Positions 7,916-16,753 of a stretch of DNA of 36,858 nt are shown here, one piece after another. Numbering within the stretch: position 1 is the stretch's first letter; every line of letters starts with the position of its first letter. Below the pieces are notes generated by a model. That model was given only the letters and a program-made list of their open reading frames with translations, had not been told where the DNA came from and made no database searches. This DNA is from Candidatus Scalindua sp. (GTDB lineage: Bacteria; Planctomycetota; Brocadiia; Brocadiales; Scalinduaceae): the NCBI GenBank assembly GCA_030748215.1, contig JASMMK010000059.1, positions 1 to 36,858 on the forward strand. The letters are read 5' to 3'. The position numbers and the translations under genes are program-made.

Positions 7916-9379
7916 ATGTACATTATTTTTGGTTGTGGTGTAACCGGAAATGCTGTTGTTGATGCATTGAACAATGCCGGCAGAGAGGTGTTGATTGTAG
8001 ATAAGGATGAGAGTGCTTTATCTTCATGGAAGGAACTTGGTATTAAAGTGATGGTTTCAGACATGAATACATTTGATCTGAACTCTCAGTATCGCGACAA
8101 CTCAATTATATTTGCGATTCTAACCGGGGATTTTACTAGCAACCTGTCACTAGCAAAGAAACTAAAGGAGAAACTGCCAAACAATTTTGTCCTTGTAAAA
8201 GCATATAATAACGAAGAGGCTAAAGCGCTGGAGGCTAACGGTGCCGATATGATATTGAATACGGGAGATGTTCTGACTAATACCGTATTGTCCGCGTTTG
8301 GAAATGTCAAAATGAAGCATTCCGCTTTTACATTAGCTAACATGATCAAGGAATCAAACGGCAAAGAGATGGCAATCTTCCTGCAGGACAATCCTGACCC
8401 GGATGCTATTGCTTCGGGACTAACCCTGCAACATATCTGCAAACACTGTGACGTAGAAAGCAAACTTTATTATGGCGGAGATATCAGTCACCAGAATAAC
8501 AAGGCATTGATCGACTTATTAAATATAGATTTGATAAGCATAAAAACAGAAGAGGCTGCAATGGACGTTGTACGATCTTCTGGCAAGATTGCATTAATAG
8601 AAGCATCCATTCCTTCAAGAAACAACGTCTTACCTGAAGAAGTTACACCTAATTTGATATTTGATCACCACCCGGTAGATATCAATTTAGTAAAGGGCGA
8701 TTATGTTGATATTCAAACTGACATAGGTGCAACCGCAACAATCATGACTAAATACATTCGCCAGTTAAACCTGGAACCGGATATATCTCTTGCTACAGCT
8801 TTATTATATGGAATTCGTACAGACACAAAGGAGTTTACCAGAAATACATCTCCGGATGATATGAAGGCGGCAACATATCTCTCTCCGCTAGTGGATAGAA
8901 ACATTATGAGCCAGCTAGAGCATCCTCCCATGGGTCTGGAAACTCTGGATATTATTGGCAGAGCAATTAACAACAAAGAGATCAGGGGTACATACCTTAC
9001 ATCATTTGTAGAGTTTATCAGCGATAGAGACGCATTGCCACAGGCAGCAGAGATGATGCTTCATTTAGAGGGCGTGTACACGGTCCTTGTTTTTGGAATA
9101 AACGACGACAAGATTCAGCTATCTGCAAGAAGCAGGGATTCAAAAATAAACCTTGGTCAGATCCTGCAAAACGCTTTTGGTGAACTAAATTCAGGAGGCC
9201 ACGCAACGATGGCAGCCGGAGCAATCAAGCTTGAAAAACTTGTTGATGCAAATGACAAGACCTCTCTCTTAAAGGCGACTTCCGATGATGTCAAAAAAAG
9301 ATTTTTTTCGTCAGTAGAAGCTGAGTTAGAATTGAAAATAAAACCAATAGATGCAGAATCACAGGTCGATCTGGTTTGA
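7916..9379 (+). CDS. TrkA-N/DHH-DHHA1 fusion phosphoesterase
   Basis: A 487-residue fusion. The N-terminal Rossmann domain (1-135) begins MYIIFGCGVTGNAVVDAL and resembles TrkA-N/RCK_N nucleotide-binding domains. A DHH phosphoesterase domain follows, with LQDNPDPDAIASG (156-168, metal-binding Asp161 and Asp163) and FDHHPVD (249-255). The DHHA1 domain ends with GGHATMAAGA (427-436). Relatives include NrnA-type oligoribonucleases, which also hydrolyse pAp, and GdpP-type c-di-AMP phosphodiesterases. The TrkA-N/DHH architecture is one I associate mostly with archaea. RCK_N domains bind nucleotides, so ligand control of the hydrolase is plausible (inference). GGAG precedes ATG 7916. It converges on fxsA with a 26-bp gap. 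Confidence 0.85.
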   Translation: MYIIFGCGVTGNAVVDALNNAGREVLIVDKDESALSSWKELGIKVMVSDMNTFDLNSQYRDNSIIFAILTGDFTSNLSLAKKLKEKLPNNFVLVKAYNNEEAKALEANGADMILNTGDVLTNTVLSAFGNVKMKHSAFTLANMIKESNGKEMAIFLQDNPDPDAIASGLTLQHICKHCDVESKLYYGGDISHQNNKALIDLLNIDLISIKTEEAAMDVVRSSGKIALIEASIPSRNNVLPEEVTPNLIFDHHPVDINLVKGDYVDIQTDIGATATIMTKYIRQLNLEPDISLATALLYGIRTDTKEFTRNTSPDDMKAATYLSPLVDRNIMSQLEHPPMGLETLDIIGRAINNKEIRGTYLTSFVEFISDRDALPQAAEMMLHLEGVYTVLVFGINDDKIQLSARSRDSKINLGQILQNAFGELNSGGHATMAAGAIKLEKLVDANDKTSLLKATSDDVKKRFFSSVEAELELKIKPIDAESQVDLV

Positions 9380-9405
9380 ACAAAGACGAAACGGGCAATC
9401 TGTAA

Positions 9406-9834
9406 TCAGAAACTGTCTTCTTCTTTCCAATTTGGTGACTGACGGTTTGAATAGTATTGAAATCTACCGGATTCAAACTTCCGTCTCAAAATCTCCTTTA
9501 GCCGCTTCTTCAACCAACCCCTAAAAAACGAAACCATTAAGACAAAACCAAATATATCTGTTATCATTCCAGGTGTGATTAACAGTGCACCTGCAATCAG
9601 AATAAAACAACCATCTATTAGACTGTCTGTCGGGATAATTCCACTTTGCAAATCCACCCTTATTTGTCTTTGAATGCTTAAACCCTGACTCCTGGCAAGT
9701 AAACCTCCTATGATGCCGGTTATAAGCACGATCATTATCGTCTGAAAAGAGCCCAGATACCTTCCAACCTGTATCAAGAGATATAATTCTACTAATGGTA
9801 TAATCGTAAATAATAAAATGAGTCTGAAAAGCAT
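9406..9834 (-). CDS. fxsA: FxsA family membrane protein
   Basis: A 142-residue small inner-membrane protein of the FxsA family, whose E. coli member eases phage T7 exclusion by plasmid F when in excess. The ordinary cellular role is unknown. The first hydrophobic segments, LFRLILLFTIIPLVELYLLI (2-21) and about 28-47, match the family core, including the charged P-L-V-E-L segment. A further hydrophobic region, GCFILIAGALLITPGMITD, precedes a basic cytoplasmic tail rich in Lys and Arg. The length is typical. The gene is convergent with the DHH gene and shares a 140-bp divergent promoter region with pabB. Confidence 0.85.
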   Translation of the reverse strand: MLFRLILLFTIIPLVELYLLIQVGRYLGSFQTIMIVLITGIIGGLLARSQGLSIQRQIRVDLQSGIIPTDSLIDGCFILIAGALLITPGMITDIFGFVLMVSFFRGWLKKRLKEILRRKFESGRFQYYSNRQSPNWKEEDSF

Positions 9835-9884
9835 ATTGTTTTTATTTTATATTGATATAATTACTGAATAAATTCGAAAAAAGC

Positions 9885-9914
9885 TTGACTTAAAGTTTTC
9901 ATTTCACATAACAT
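9885..9914 (+). promoter_or_regulatory. Candidate sigma-70 promoter for pabB-pabC
   Basis: TTGACT at 9885-9890 and TAACAT at 9909-9914, with an 18-base spacer, lie about 60 bases before the pabB ATG in an AT-rich stretch. The -10 match is imperfect (4 of 6). Confidence 0.45.
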
Positions 9915-9974
9915 ATCATACTATGAACCTGCAAAGTCTTTCGTTATTCTGTAACACATTTTTTTAACGATTTT

Positions 9975-11435
9975 ATGGCAAACTTAGTAAGCAAAACCAG
10001 AAAAAAACTGATAATCAAGGAGTTAGATCCATGCACTGACTTGTTGAGGATCTTTCATCATACCCAGGCCCACTCAAAGAACTTTTTTCTTGATAGTGCT
10101 AATAACAATGAGAAGACAGGAAGGTACTCGTTCTTAGGATACGACCCCTTTCTTACCGTTATGTCAAAGGGCAATAATATATTAACGCAAAATAGTAAGA
10201 GTATTACCAGGAAAACCGGAAATCCCTTTGATGTGCTGCGACAGCTATTAAACAACTTTCAACTGGAAAATCAATTTGAGCCTATTCCATTTACATGTGG
10301 GGCTGTTGGATACTTTTCCTACGACCTGTGCCATTTCATCGAGAAAATTCCTGATACCACAATAGACGATATTGAATTCCCGGAAATGTGTTTCAGCTTT
10401 TATGATACAATTATTGCTGTTGATCATCTTGAGAACAGGAGTTTTTTACTATCGGTAAATATTAATCAGAATTCTCTAAAAAGTACAGCGAAAAGAGTTG
10501 GCCATGTGTTAGAGATGATTCGAAATAGATCGAATATACCTCATGAAGAGGAATCACAATTTAACGGCAGCAGAATAAAACGAAAAATAATAAGTAACTT
10601 TTCTAAGGAAAACTATTTAAGGGCTGTAGAGCGTGCAAAACAATATATCAATGCAGGCGATATTTACCAGGTCAATCTTTCACAGCGCTTTCAGACACAG
10701 ATAGAGACTTCACCTTATGAATTATATAAAAGATTAAGAGAAATAAATCCTGCATCATTTTCAAGCTACTTAAAATTTGACAATAAATACGTTATCAGTT
10801 CTTCTCCGGAAAGATTCCTTTCTCTACAAAATGTTCCGGATAGTAACAGCAAACGGAGTGATAACGTGGTGCGTAAAATACAAACAATGCCAATTAAAGG
10901 AACCAGGCCCAGAGGCAATGATGAAAAAATAAATAAAAAGATGCAGGAGGCGCTACTCTCAAGCAAGAAAGACGATGCAGAATTAGCAATGATTGTGGAT
11001 CTCGAACGAAACGATCTTGGACGAGTATGTAATTATAATACTGTAAAAGTGACAGAGAAGAAAAAACTAGAGGCACATCCTACAGTGTATCATCTTGTTG
11101 CAACAGTCGAAGGAGAGCTACACTCAAGGTATGATGCTATCGACCTGCTGAAAGCTACATTTCCAGGAGGTTCAATAACAGGTGCACCGAAAGTAAGGGC
11201 CATGCAGATTATTGACGAATTAGAGCCTAACAAACGAAGTGTATACACAGGCTCGATGGGATATCTGAGCTTTAATGGAAATATAGATTTCAACATTGCG
11301 ATAAGAACCTTTTTAGTAAAGGACGATCATATCTTCTTTCAGGTTGGTGGTGGAATAGTTGCTGATTCAGATCCGGAAGACGAGTATCAGGAGACGCTAC
11401 ATAAGGCCCATGCTTTGATTGAAACGCTTGAGTAG
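9975..11435 (+). CDS. pabB: Aminodeoxychorismate synthase component I
   Basis: A 486-residue chorismate-binding enzyme that converts chorismate plus ammonia to 4-amino-4-deoxychorismate for folate synthesis. The N-terminal domain has GRYSFLGYDPF (49-59). The catalytic domain (about 215-485) has AGDIYQVNLSQRF, PIKGTRPRG, DLERNDLGRV, PGGSITGAPK and FQVGGGIVADSDPE. The PIKGT Lys is typical of PabB, where TrpE usually has PIAGT. The pabC gene immediately downstream supports PabB over anthranilate synthase. The glutamine amidotransferase subunit (PabA/TrpG) is not in the window. TrpE remains the main alternative, since the two are close homologues. Confidence 0.85.
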   Translation: MANLVSKTRKKLIIKELDPCTDLLRIFHHTQAHSKNFFLDSANNNEKTGRYSFLGYDPFLTVMSKGNNILTQNSKSITRKTGNPFDVLRQLLNNFQLENQFEPIPFTCGAVGYFSYDLCHFIEKIPDTTIDDIEFPEMCFSFYDTIIAVDHLENRSFLLSVNINQNSLKSTAKRVGHVLEMIRNRSNIPHEEESQFNGSRIKRKIISNFSKENYLRAVERAKQYINAGDIYQVNLSQRFQTQIETSPYELYKRLREINPASFSSYLKFDNKYVISSSPERFLSLQNVPDSNSKRSDNVVRKIQTMPIKGTRPRGNDEKINKKMQEALLSSKKDDAELAMIVDLERNDLGRVCNYNTVKVTEKKKLEAHPTVYHLVATVEGELHSRYDAIDLLKATFPGGSITGAPKVRAMQIIDELEPNKRSVYTGSMGYLSFNGNIDFNIAIRTFLVKDDHIFFQVGGGIVADSDPEDEYQETLHKAHALIETLE

Positions 11436-11496
11436 TACGTTGGTATCCTTTCGAGAGAATAGATACGTAAAAAATGCACCCTGCAGATTAAATATT

Positions 11497-12345
11497 ATGA
11501 ATCAATTCTTTTTTTTAAACGGCAAGATCATCCCTGATAGTGATGCATACATCTCTTCAGCTGACAGAGGGTTTCTCTACGGTGACGGTATTTATGAAAC
11601 ACTCCGTTCATATAATGGAAAACCCTTTAAGCTTTCCGATCATCTGGAGCGAATGCGTCATTCTGCCAAACAACTGAGAATCTCTTTCAGTTATACAAAT
11701 GAAAATATTGGTGAGTGGATAAACGAACTGATTGAGTTGAATTGTAGTCAGGATGCCTATATCAGGATTACACTTTCAAGGGGAACAGGTGGTGGCAGAC
11801 TTCAGATGGATGACAATATCGAACCAACTACCATGATTCAGGTCAAACCATTCACACCTTATGACAGTAAGCTTTATGATGAAGGAATGTCCCTGGTAGT
11901 TTCTAATTCCAAAAGGAGTACAACATGTCCAATATCCAGCCATAAATCAACAAATCTATTGAAGAGTATTTTACTGAAAGAAGAAGCAAAGAAAAGGTCT
12001 GCTCTCGAATCAATTATAATAAATACTGATGAACATGTTGCCGAGTGTGTTGTAAGTAATATTTTTTTTGTAAATAATGGGAAAGCCGTTACTCCTTCTC
12101 TTGATACGAATATATTGCCTGGTATCACAAGGAGAACGGTACTCGATATTTGTAAAGAGAGTAGTATTCCTACCAGCGAAGAACGCTTCAAGGTAGAGGC
12201 GTTACTAAATGCTGAAGAAGTATTTATTACTAATTCTCTGATGGAAATAATGCCTGTATCAAAGATTGAAAATTATAAGATAGGAGAAACAATACCGGGA
12301 AAGATTACTCAGCGGCTTATAAACGCTTATAAGCACTTTGTTTAG
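11497..12345 (+). CDS. pabC: Aminodeoxychorismate lyase (class IV aminotransferase fold)
   Basis: A 282-residue PLP enzyme of fold type IV that releases pyruvate from aminodeoxychorismate to give p-aminobenzoate. Seen: the N-terminal ADRGFLYGDGIYETLR, the PLP lysine region SSHKSTNLLKSILLKEEAK, and ECVVSNIFFV and LPGITRRTVL near the phosphate-binding site. Sequence alone cannot cleanly separate PabC from D-amino-acid or branched-chain aminotransferases; its place 61 bp behind pabB decides the call. I chose ATG 11497 because MNQFFFLNGK aligns with the family N terminus. An in-frame upstream start at 11419 would overlap pabB and add 26 unrelated residues. Confidence 0.78.
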   Translation: MNQFFFLNGKIIPDSDAYISSADRGFLYGDGIYETLRSYNGKPFKLSDHLERMRHSAKQLRISFSYTNENIGEWINELIELNCSQDAYIRITLSRGTGGGRLQMDDNIEPTTMIQVKPFTPYDSKLYDEGMSLVVSNSKRSTTCPISSHKSTNLLKSILLKEEAKKRSALESIIINTDEHVAECVVSNIFFVNNGKAVTPSLDTNILPGITRRTVLDICKESSIPTSEERFKVEALLNAEEVFITNSLMEIMPVSKIENYKIGETIPGKITQRLINAYKHFV

Positions 12346-12348
12346 AAA

Positions 12349-13899
12349 TCACTCCCACTCAATTGTACTTGGTGGTTTAGAGCTGATGTCATAGACAACG
12401 CGGTTAACACCTCTTACCTCGTTGATTATCCGGCTCGAAATACGGGCCAGTACATCGTAAGGTATCTTTACCCAGTCTGCAGTCATGAAGTCGGTTGATT
12501 CAACAGCACGAAGAGCAATAACATTCTCGTAGCTTCTCTCATCTCCCATAACACCAACGGTACTCACCGGTAAGAAGACAGCAAATGCTTGAGCAATCCC
12601 CCTGTAAAGACCTGCCGATTTTATCTCCTGTATCATTATTTCGTCTGCACATCTTAGGATCTGCAATCTATCTTCAGTGATATCTCCTATTATCCTTATC
12701 GCAAGGCCGGGACCGGGAAAAGGATGTCTCCATAAGATATCATCAGGAAGACCAAGCTCAGAACCCATTTTTCGCACCTCATCTTTAAAAAGCTCCCTGA
12801 GGGGCTCTACAAGCTCAAAACCCAATTCCTCCGGCAGCGCTCCCACATTGTGATGACTTTTAATAGTAACTGCTGGTCCTCCATGCACAGAAACACTTTC
12901 TATAACATCCGGGTAGAGGGTACCCTGTGCCAGGTATTTGATATCTGCAATCTTATTTGCTTCATCCTTAAATACATCAATAAATTCATGACCGATAATT
13001 TTTCGTTTCTTCTCCGGATCAGTTACACCTGATAATTTTTCCAGAAACCTGTCTCTTGCATCAACAAAATGTAGATCCACTTTGAAATTCTTCTTAAATG
13101 TTTCAATTACACTCTCGGATTCATTCATTCTCAGCAATCCATTGTCTACGAAAACACATGACAGGTTACTGCCTATCGCATTGTATATAAGTGCGGCAGC
13201 AACGGCAGAATCTACACCCCCTGACAAACCGCAAATAACCTTATCCTCCCCCACCTGCTTCTGTATTTTTTCTACCGCACTCTTTATGTAGGAACTCATC
13301 TCCCAATCACCAGAACAGCCACAGATTTTAAAAAGGAAATTATTCAGAATTTGATTACCGGAAGGAGTATGTGTAACTTCCGGATGGAATTGGACACCGT
13401 AAAAATTTCTTTTTTTATGTTTTGCTGCAGCGTACGGACAATTATCCGTGTATGCAAGTGACTCGAATTCGTCCGGCAGCCCCATTGCCTGATCACCATG
13501 GCTCATCCAGACATCTATAGAATCATCAAGTGAAGAAAAAAGTGTAGAATGGTCCTTGATGGTACACCTTGTATTTCCATACTCTCTATTTTCTGCCGAT
13601 TTTACCTCAGCACCTAATATCTGACTACCTAATTGAAACCCATAACATATTCCCAGGATAGGTATATCCATATAAAGTATTTCGCCATTACATTGCGGTG
13701 CGTCTGAAGCATAAACACTGGCAGGGCCACCGCTTAAAATTATACCTTTAGGATTCTGTTGTTTTATTTCTTCGGGTGTTATTTTATGTGATACGATTTT
13801 ACTGTAGACATTCTGTTCCCTGATCCTCCTTGCAATCAGATGTGAGTACTGTGAACCAAAATCTATAACAAGTATGCTTTCGTGTGTTTTGTCAGACAT
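12349..13899 (-). CDS. guaA: GMP synthase (glutamine-hydrolysing)
   Basis: A 516-residue two-domain enzyme that aminates XMP to GMP using glutamine and ATP, the last step of guanine nucleotide synthesis. The class I glutamine amidotransferase domain (about 8-195) has the nucleophile Cys85 in GICYGFQ and partners His172 and Glu174 in VQFHPEV. The ATP pyrophosphatase domain has the PP-loop SGGVDS (226-231), and the C-terminal dimerisation domain ends in the family signature [10 protein letters not shown]. Full length with all catalytic residues present. It ends three bases from the stop of the convergent pabC. No purine riboswitch is evident in the short AT-rich leader. Confidence 0.97.
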   Translation of the reverse strand: MSDKTHESILVIDFGSQYSHLIARRIREQNVYSKIVSHKITPEEIKQQNPKGIILSGGPASVYASDAPQCNGEILYMDIPILGICYGFQLGSQILGAEVKSAENREYGNTRCTIKDHSTLFSSLDDSIDVWMSHGDQAMGLPDEFESLAYTDNCPYAAAKHKKRNFYGVQFHPEVTHTPSGNQILNNFLFKICGCSGDWEMSSYIKSAVEKIQKQVGEDKVICGLSGGVDSAVAAALIYNAIGSNLSCVFVDNGLLRMNESESVIETFKKNFKVDLHFVDARDRFLEKLSGVTDPEKKRKIIGHEFIDVFKDEANKIADIKYLAQGTLYPDVIESVSVHGGPAVTIKSHHNVGALPEELGFELVEPLRELFKDEVRKMGSELGLPDDILWRHPFPGPGLAIRIIGDITEDRLQILRCADEIMIQEIKSAGLYRGIAQAFAVFLPVSTVGVMGDERSYENVIALRAVESTDFMTADWVKIPYDVLARISSRIINEVRGVNRVVYDISSKPPSTIEWE

Positions 13900-14235
13900 T
13901 TTTTCTATACTTACATAAATTATTTTTCTAACTCAATATAGCAGAACAACATAACCACAACTTTGTAATTGTTGAGAATATATACAAAGCATAGCCTCTT
14001 ATTTACAAGTCTGTACACGTAATACAACATATGATAAAAATAATCAAGTCAGTTTTTTTATATGCTCTACAAAGTAAAATCATTGTAATTTATCGCTATT
14101 AAAAAACCCTTGACTTTATTTTTTTATTGGTTATATTCATTCAAAATTTAGTCAAAATACTCTTTTAAAGACTAAAGAAGTATGGTAGCATGACGATTGT
14201 CTGAAGCAAGTTAAACAGCAGAATGGAGGGGTAAA
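13900..14235. other. AT-rich divergent intergenic region (guaA/dksA)
   Basis: About 336 bases without a credible gene. It must contain the guaA promoter on the minus strand; on the plus strand it holds the dksA promoter at 14110-14137. I see no recognisable RNA structure. Confidence 0.5.
14110..14137 (+). promoter_or_regulatory. Candidate sigma-70 promoter for dksA-lspA
   Basis: TTGACT at 14110-14115 and TATATT at 14132-14137, with a 16-base T-rich spacer, lie about 100 bases before the dksA start. Confidence 0.55.
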
Positions 14236-14628
14236 GTGAAAGTAGCAGAACTAGCACAATATAAAAGAATTCTTTTAGATCTCAGAAAAAAACTGGTAGG
14301 TAACGTAACCTTTATGGAGGATGAAGCATTAGGAAAATCCAGACAGGATGCCTCAGGAGATCTATCAAATGTCCCTATCCACATGGCTGACGTAGGTACA
14401 GACAATTATGATCGCGACCTGACCATTGGGTTGATCCAAAATGGTGAAGAAGAGTTGAAAGCTATAGATAATGCTCTGGAAAGAATAGGAGATAAAACAT
14501 ATGGTTTTTGTGAGGAGTGTGGAAAGAAAATTGCCAAAGCACGTCTTACCGCATTGCCTTATGTACACAACTGTATAGAGTGTCAGAGGCTGGAAGAGGA
14601 AGAGGGAGAAGAGGAAACTGGCAGATAA
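14236..14628 (+). CDS. TraR/DksA family zinc-finger transcription factor
   Basis: A 130-residue DksA-like protein. Members bind the secondary channel of RNA polymerase and tune initiation, often together with ppGpp. It has an N-terminal coiled-coil helix pair (about 5-85) and a C4 zinc finger, FCEECGKKI...HNCIECQ, with Cys92, Cys95, Cys113 and Cys116. The acidic tail EEEEGEEETG is unusual but common in this clade of shorter proteins. GTG 14236 has a strong GGAGGGG Shine-Dalgarno. The gene directly precedes lspA, a pairing seen in other bacteria. It lacks enough detail to say whether it is a true DksA orthologue. Confidence 0.88.
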   Translation: MKVAELAQYKRILLDLRKKLVGNVTFMEDEALGKSRQDASGDLSNVPIHMADVGTDNYDRDLTIGLIQNGEEELKAIDNALERIGDKTYGFCEECGKKIAKARLTALPYVHNCIECQRLEEEEGEEETGR

Positions 14629-15109
14629 CAAGATTTCGAAAAATACTACACTGTTTTTGATTGTAGCTTTTTGTGGTGTTCTTCTTGATCTTATAACAAA
14701 ATGGATAGTATTCGCGAAATTTAATGATGCTGGAAGATATGTAATTATAAAAGGTTTTTTAGGTTTTGTTTGCAGTAGAAATGAGGGTGTTGTTTGGGGC
14801 CTTGCTCAAGGCAGAAACAATATGCTCATTTTTTTTTGCATAGCAGCTATAGGCGCTATCGTGTGGTTTTATAGAAGTTTTGACAAATCAGGATTACTCC
14901 CTGACATTGCATTTGGCATGATACTTTCAGGTGCAGTAGGAAATTTATGGGATCGAATCTTCCATCACCATGTCAGGGATTTTATAGATGTTCATTTAGG
15001 CATGGGATACCATTGGCCAACATTTAATATAGCGGATTCTCTCATATGTGTGGGAGTTGGACTGATTCTTTATGACGCGTTGTTTACAAAGAAGAATGCG
15101 CCGAAGTAA
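14618..15109 (+). CDS. lspA: Lipoprotein signal peptidase II, probable non-AUG start
   Basis: The integral-membrane aspartic protease that removes signal peptides from diacylated prolipoproteins. The catalytic aspartates are present in GAVGNLWDRI and FNIADS (Asp99 and Asp127 counted from the TTG at 14657), and four membrane segments are visible. No ATG or GTG opens the frame. TTG 14657 would cut into the first membrane helix. The frame is open further upstream, and CTG at 14618 follows the purine-rich AGAGG, giving an N terminus KLADNKISKNTTLFLIVAF that restores a full helix, so I prefer it with caution. It overlaps the dksA 3' end and, by 26 bp, the convergent ilvE. Confidence 0.85.
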   Translation: MADNKISKNTTLFLIVAFCGVLLDLITKWIVFAKFNDAGRYVIIKGFLGFVCSRNEGVVWGLAQGRNNMLIFFCIAAIGAIVWFYRSFDKSGLLPDIAFGMILSGAVGNLWDRIFHHHVRDFIDVHLGMGYHWPTFNIADSLICVGVGLILYDALFTKKNAPK

Positions 15110-15953
15110 GTTCCTGATATTTCTTCAATAAACCGAGAGTAATCCTACCTGGTTTTCCCGTGGCAATCTTCCTTCCGTCTATGTTTGCTACGGGGATGAT
15201 TTCTGCAGCAGTTCCCGTCAGAAAGCACTCATCAGCATCAAACAAATCATCCTGTGCCATCTGCACTTCTTTTACTGTAATGTCTGCTTCATTCGCAAGT
15301 TCGATAACAACATTTCTCGTTATTCCTATCAGAATTCCTGCAGAAACAGGAGGTGTAATAATTTCGCCATTTTTTACTATGAAAATATTGTCTCCGGTAC
15401 ACTCTGCCACATAACCGTCAGTATTTAACATGATACCTTCAGCCGCACCGGCGTTAAGACATTCGATCTTTGCAAGGATATTATTAAGATAATTCATAGA
15501 CTTTATCGTAGGATTGAGCGCTTTTGAATGATTACGAATTGTCTGAACTATAATAGCATCAAGACCATTTTCATATAGCTCCTTAGGGTACAATTGGATG
15601 GTATCTGTTATTATAATAAGCTGTGATACTTCACAATTGAAAGGGTCAAGCCCAAGTTTTCCGACTCCCCTGGTCACAACCAGCCTGATATAAGAGTCTT
15701 TTAAATTATTAGCTTCCAGGGTATTTATTACGGCATCTTTAAGCGCGTCTTTGGTCAACTGTATTTCAAGAGAAATAGCTTTTGCAGAATCATAAAGCCT
15801 GTCTATATGTTCTGCTAATTTGAAGACAGTGCCATTGTAACATCTAATCCCCTCAAAGACTCCATCACCATATAACAAACCATGATCAAAAACCGAGACC
15901 TTCGCCTCTTCCTTTGGATATAACTTCCCGTTTATGTATACTTTAGGCTCCAC
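15084..15953 (-). CDS. ilvE: Branched-chain amino acid aminotransferase
   Basis: A 289-residue PLP-dependent fold-type-IV transaminase performing the last step of Leu, Ile and Val synthesis, using glutamate as amino donor. Seen: VFDHGLLYGDGVFEGIRCYN (21-40), Lys151 in TIKSMNYLNNILAK as the likely Schiff-base residue, EGIMLNTDGYVAECTGDNIF, and FLTGTAAEIIPV. The last two are typical of IlvE. It is last in the series lysS-lolD-ilvE, starting 18 bp after lolD, and its 3' end overlaps lspA by 26 bp on the other strand. It is a paralogue of the pabC product at 11497-12345; D-amino-acid transaminase is a weaker alternative. Confidence 0.9.
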   Translation of the reverse strand: MEPKVYINGKLYPKEEAKVSVFDHGLLYGDGVFEGIRCYNGTVFKLAEHIDRLYDSAKAISLEIQLTKDALKDAVINTLEANNLKDSYIRLVVTRGVGKLGLDPFNCEVSQLIIITDTIQLYPKELYENGLDAIIVQTIRNHSKALNPTIKSMNYLNNILAKIECLNAGAAEGIMLNTDGYVAECTGDNIFIVKNGEIITPPVSAGILIGITRNVVIELANEADITVKEVQMAQDDLFDADECFLTGTAAEIIPVANIDGRKIATGKPGRITLGLLKKYQELTSAHSSL

Positions 15954-15970
15954 CTGCGATAATGCTCCTT

Positions 15971-16687
15971 TTAATTACTGGAATAATCAATAATCCTGCC
16001 ATCAGCCATCCTGATTACACGACCTGCTGTTTCTGCGAACCTCTCATCATGAGTAACAATCACTACGGTCTGCTTAGTCTTTTCATTAAGATCCCAAATT
16101 AATTTCTGAATTTCGCGTCCTGACTTTGTATCAAGATTGCCTGTAGGCTCATCACATAACAATATTTCAGGGTCATTCATTAAGGCCCTGACAATTGCCA
16201 CTCTCTGCTTCTCGCCACCTGAGAGTTCGTTTGGTCTATGATTTATTCTATTTCCAAGACCTACACGGTCTAAGAGCTCTGCCGCTTTTTCTGTGTAATC
16301 TTTTTTAGATACTGTCTTAAAAAATTTTCTGCCGATCAGGCGGGGCATCAGAACATTTTCTAATGCATTAAAATCCGGCATAAGATGATAAAATTGAAAT
16401 ACGAACCCGAATATCCTGTTCCGCTTTTCAGCTAATTTTCTCTGCCCAATAATACTTAAATTTTCACCCTTAAAACTTACATGACCTGAAGTTGGCGTAT
16501 CTAATATGCCCAGGATGTGGAGGAGTGAGCTCTTACCAGCACCTGAAGCCCCTAAGACAATTAATATCTCTCCCTTTTTTACGTCCAGATTAACCTTGTC
16601 GAGCACTCGGATAGATGATTTACCAATTGTATATTCCTTACTAATTTCCTTGGCACACAGGTAATTGTCAGTAATCTCTTCTGTCAT
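15971..16687 (-). CDS. lolD: ABC transporter ATP-binding protein, LolD-like
   Basis: A 238-residue ATPase of the LolD/MacB-type subfamily, which drives release of lipoproteins from the inner membrane toward the outer membrane. Walker A GASGAGKSS (46-54), signature LSGGEKQ (155-161), Walker B ILLCDE (175-180) and the H-loop VTHDE are intact. The sequence has LolD traits such as HLMPDFNALENVLMPRLI. In many proteobacteria lysS is followed by lolC and then lolD; here lolD follows lysS directly with a 66-bp gap and no LolC/E permease is in the window, so the membrane partner must lie elsewhere. Another MacB-like role cannot be excluded. Confidence 0.85.
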   Translation of the reverse strand: MTEEITDNYLCAKEISKEYTIGKSSIRVLDKVNLDVKKGEILIVLGASGAGKSSLLHILGILDTPTSGHVSFKGENLSIIGQRKLAEKRNRIFGFVFQFYHLMPDFNALENVLMPRLIGRKFFKTVSKKDYTEKAAELLDRVGLGNRINHRPNELSGGEKQRVAIVRALMNDPEILLCDEPTGNLDTKSGREIQKLIWDLNEKTKQTVVIVTHDERFAETAGRVIRMADGRIIDYSSN

Positions 16688-16753
16688 CTCTTAAAGCTAT
16701 TCAAATAATTTAGTGTTTAGAGAACCCAAAACAGGCGACCCTCCCCTACCTTA

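Noticed and set aside
9975-11435. trpE (anthranilate synthase) instead of pabB
   Set aside because: The PIKGT motif and the downstream pabC favour PabB, though homology alone does not fully exclude TrpE.
13900-13960. Purine riboswitch upstream of guaA
   Set aside because: The leader is AT-rich with no recognisable three-way junction or conserved core.
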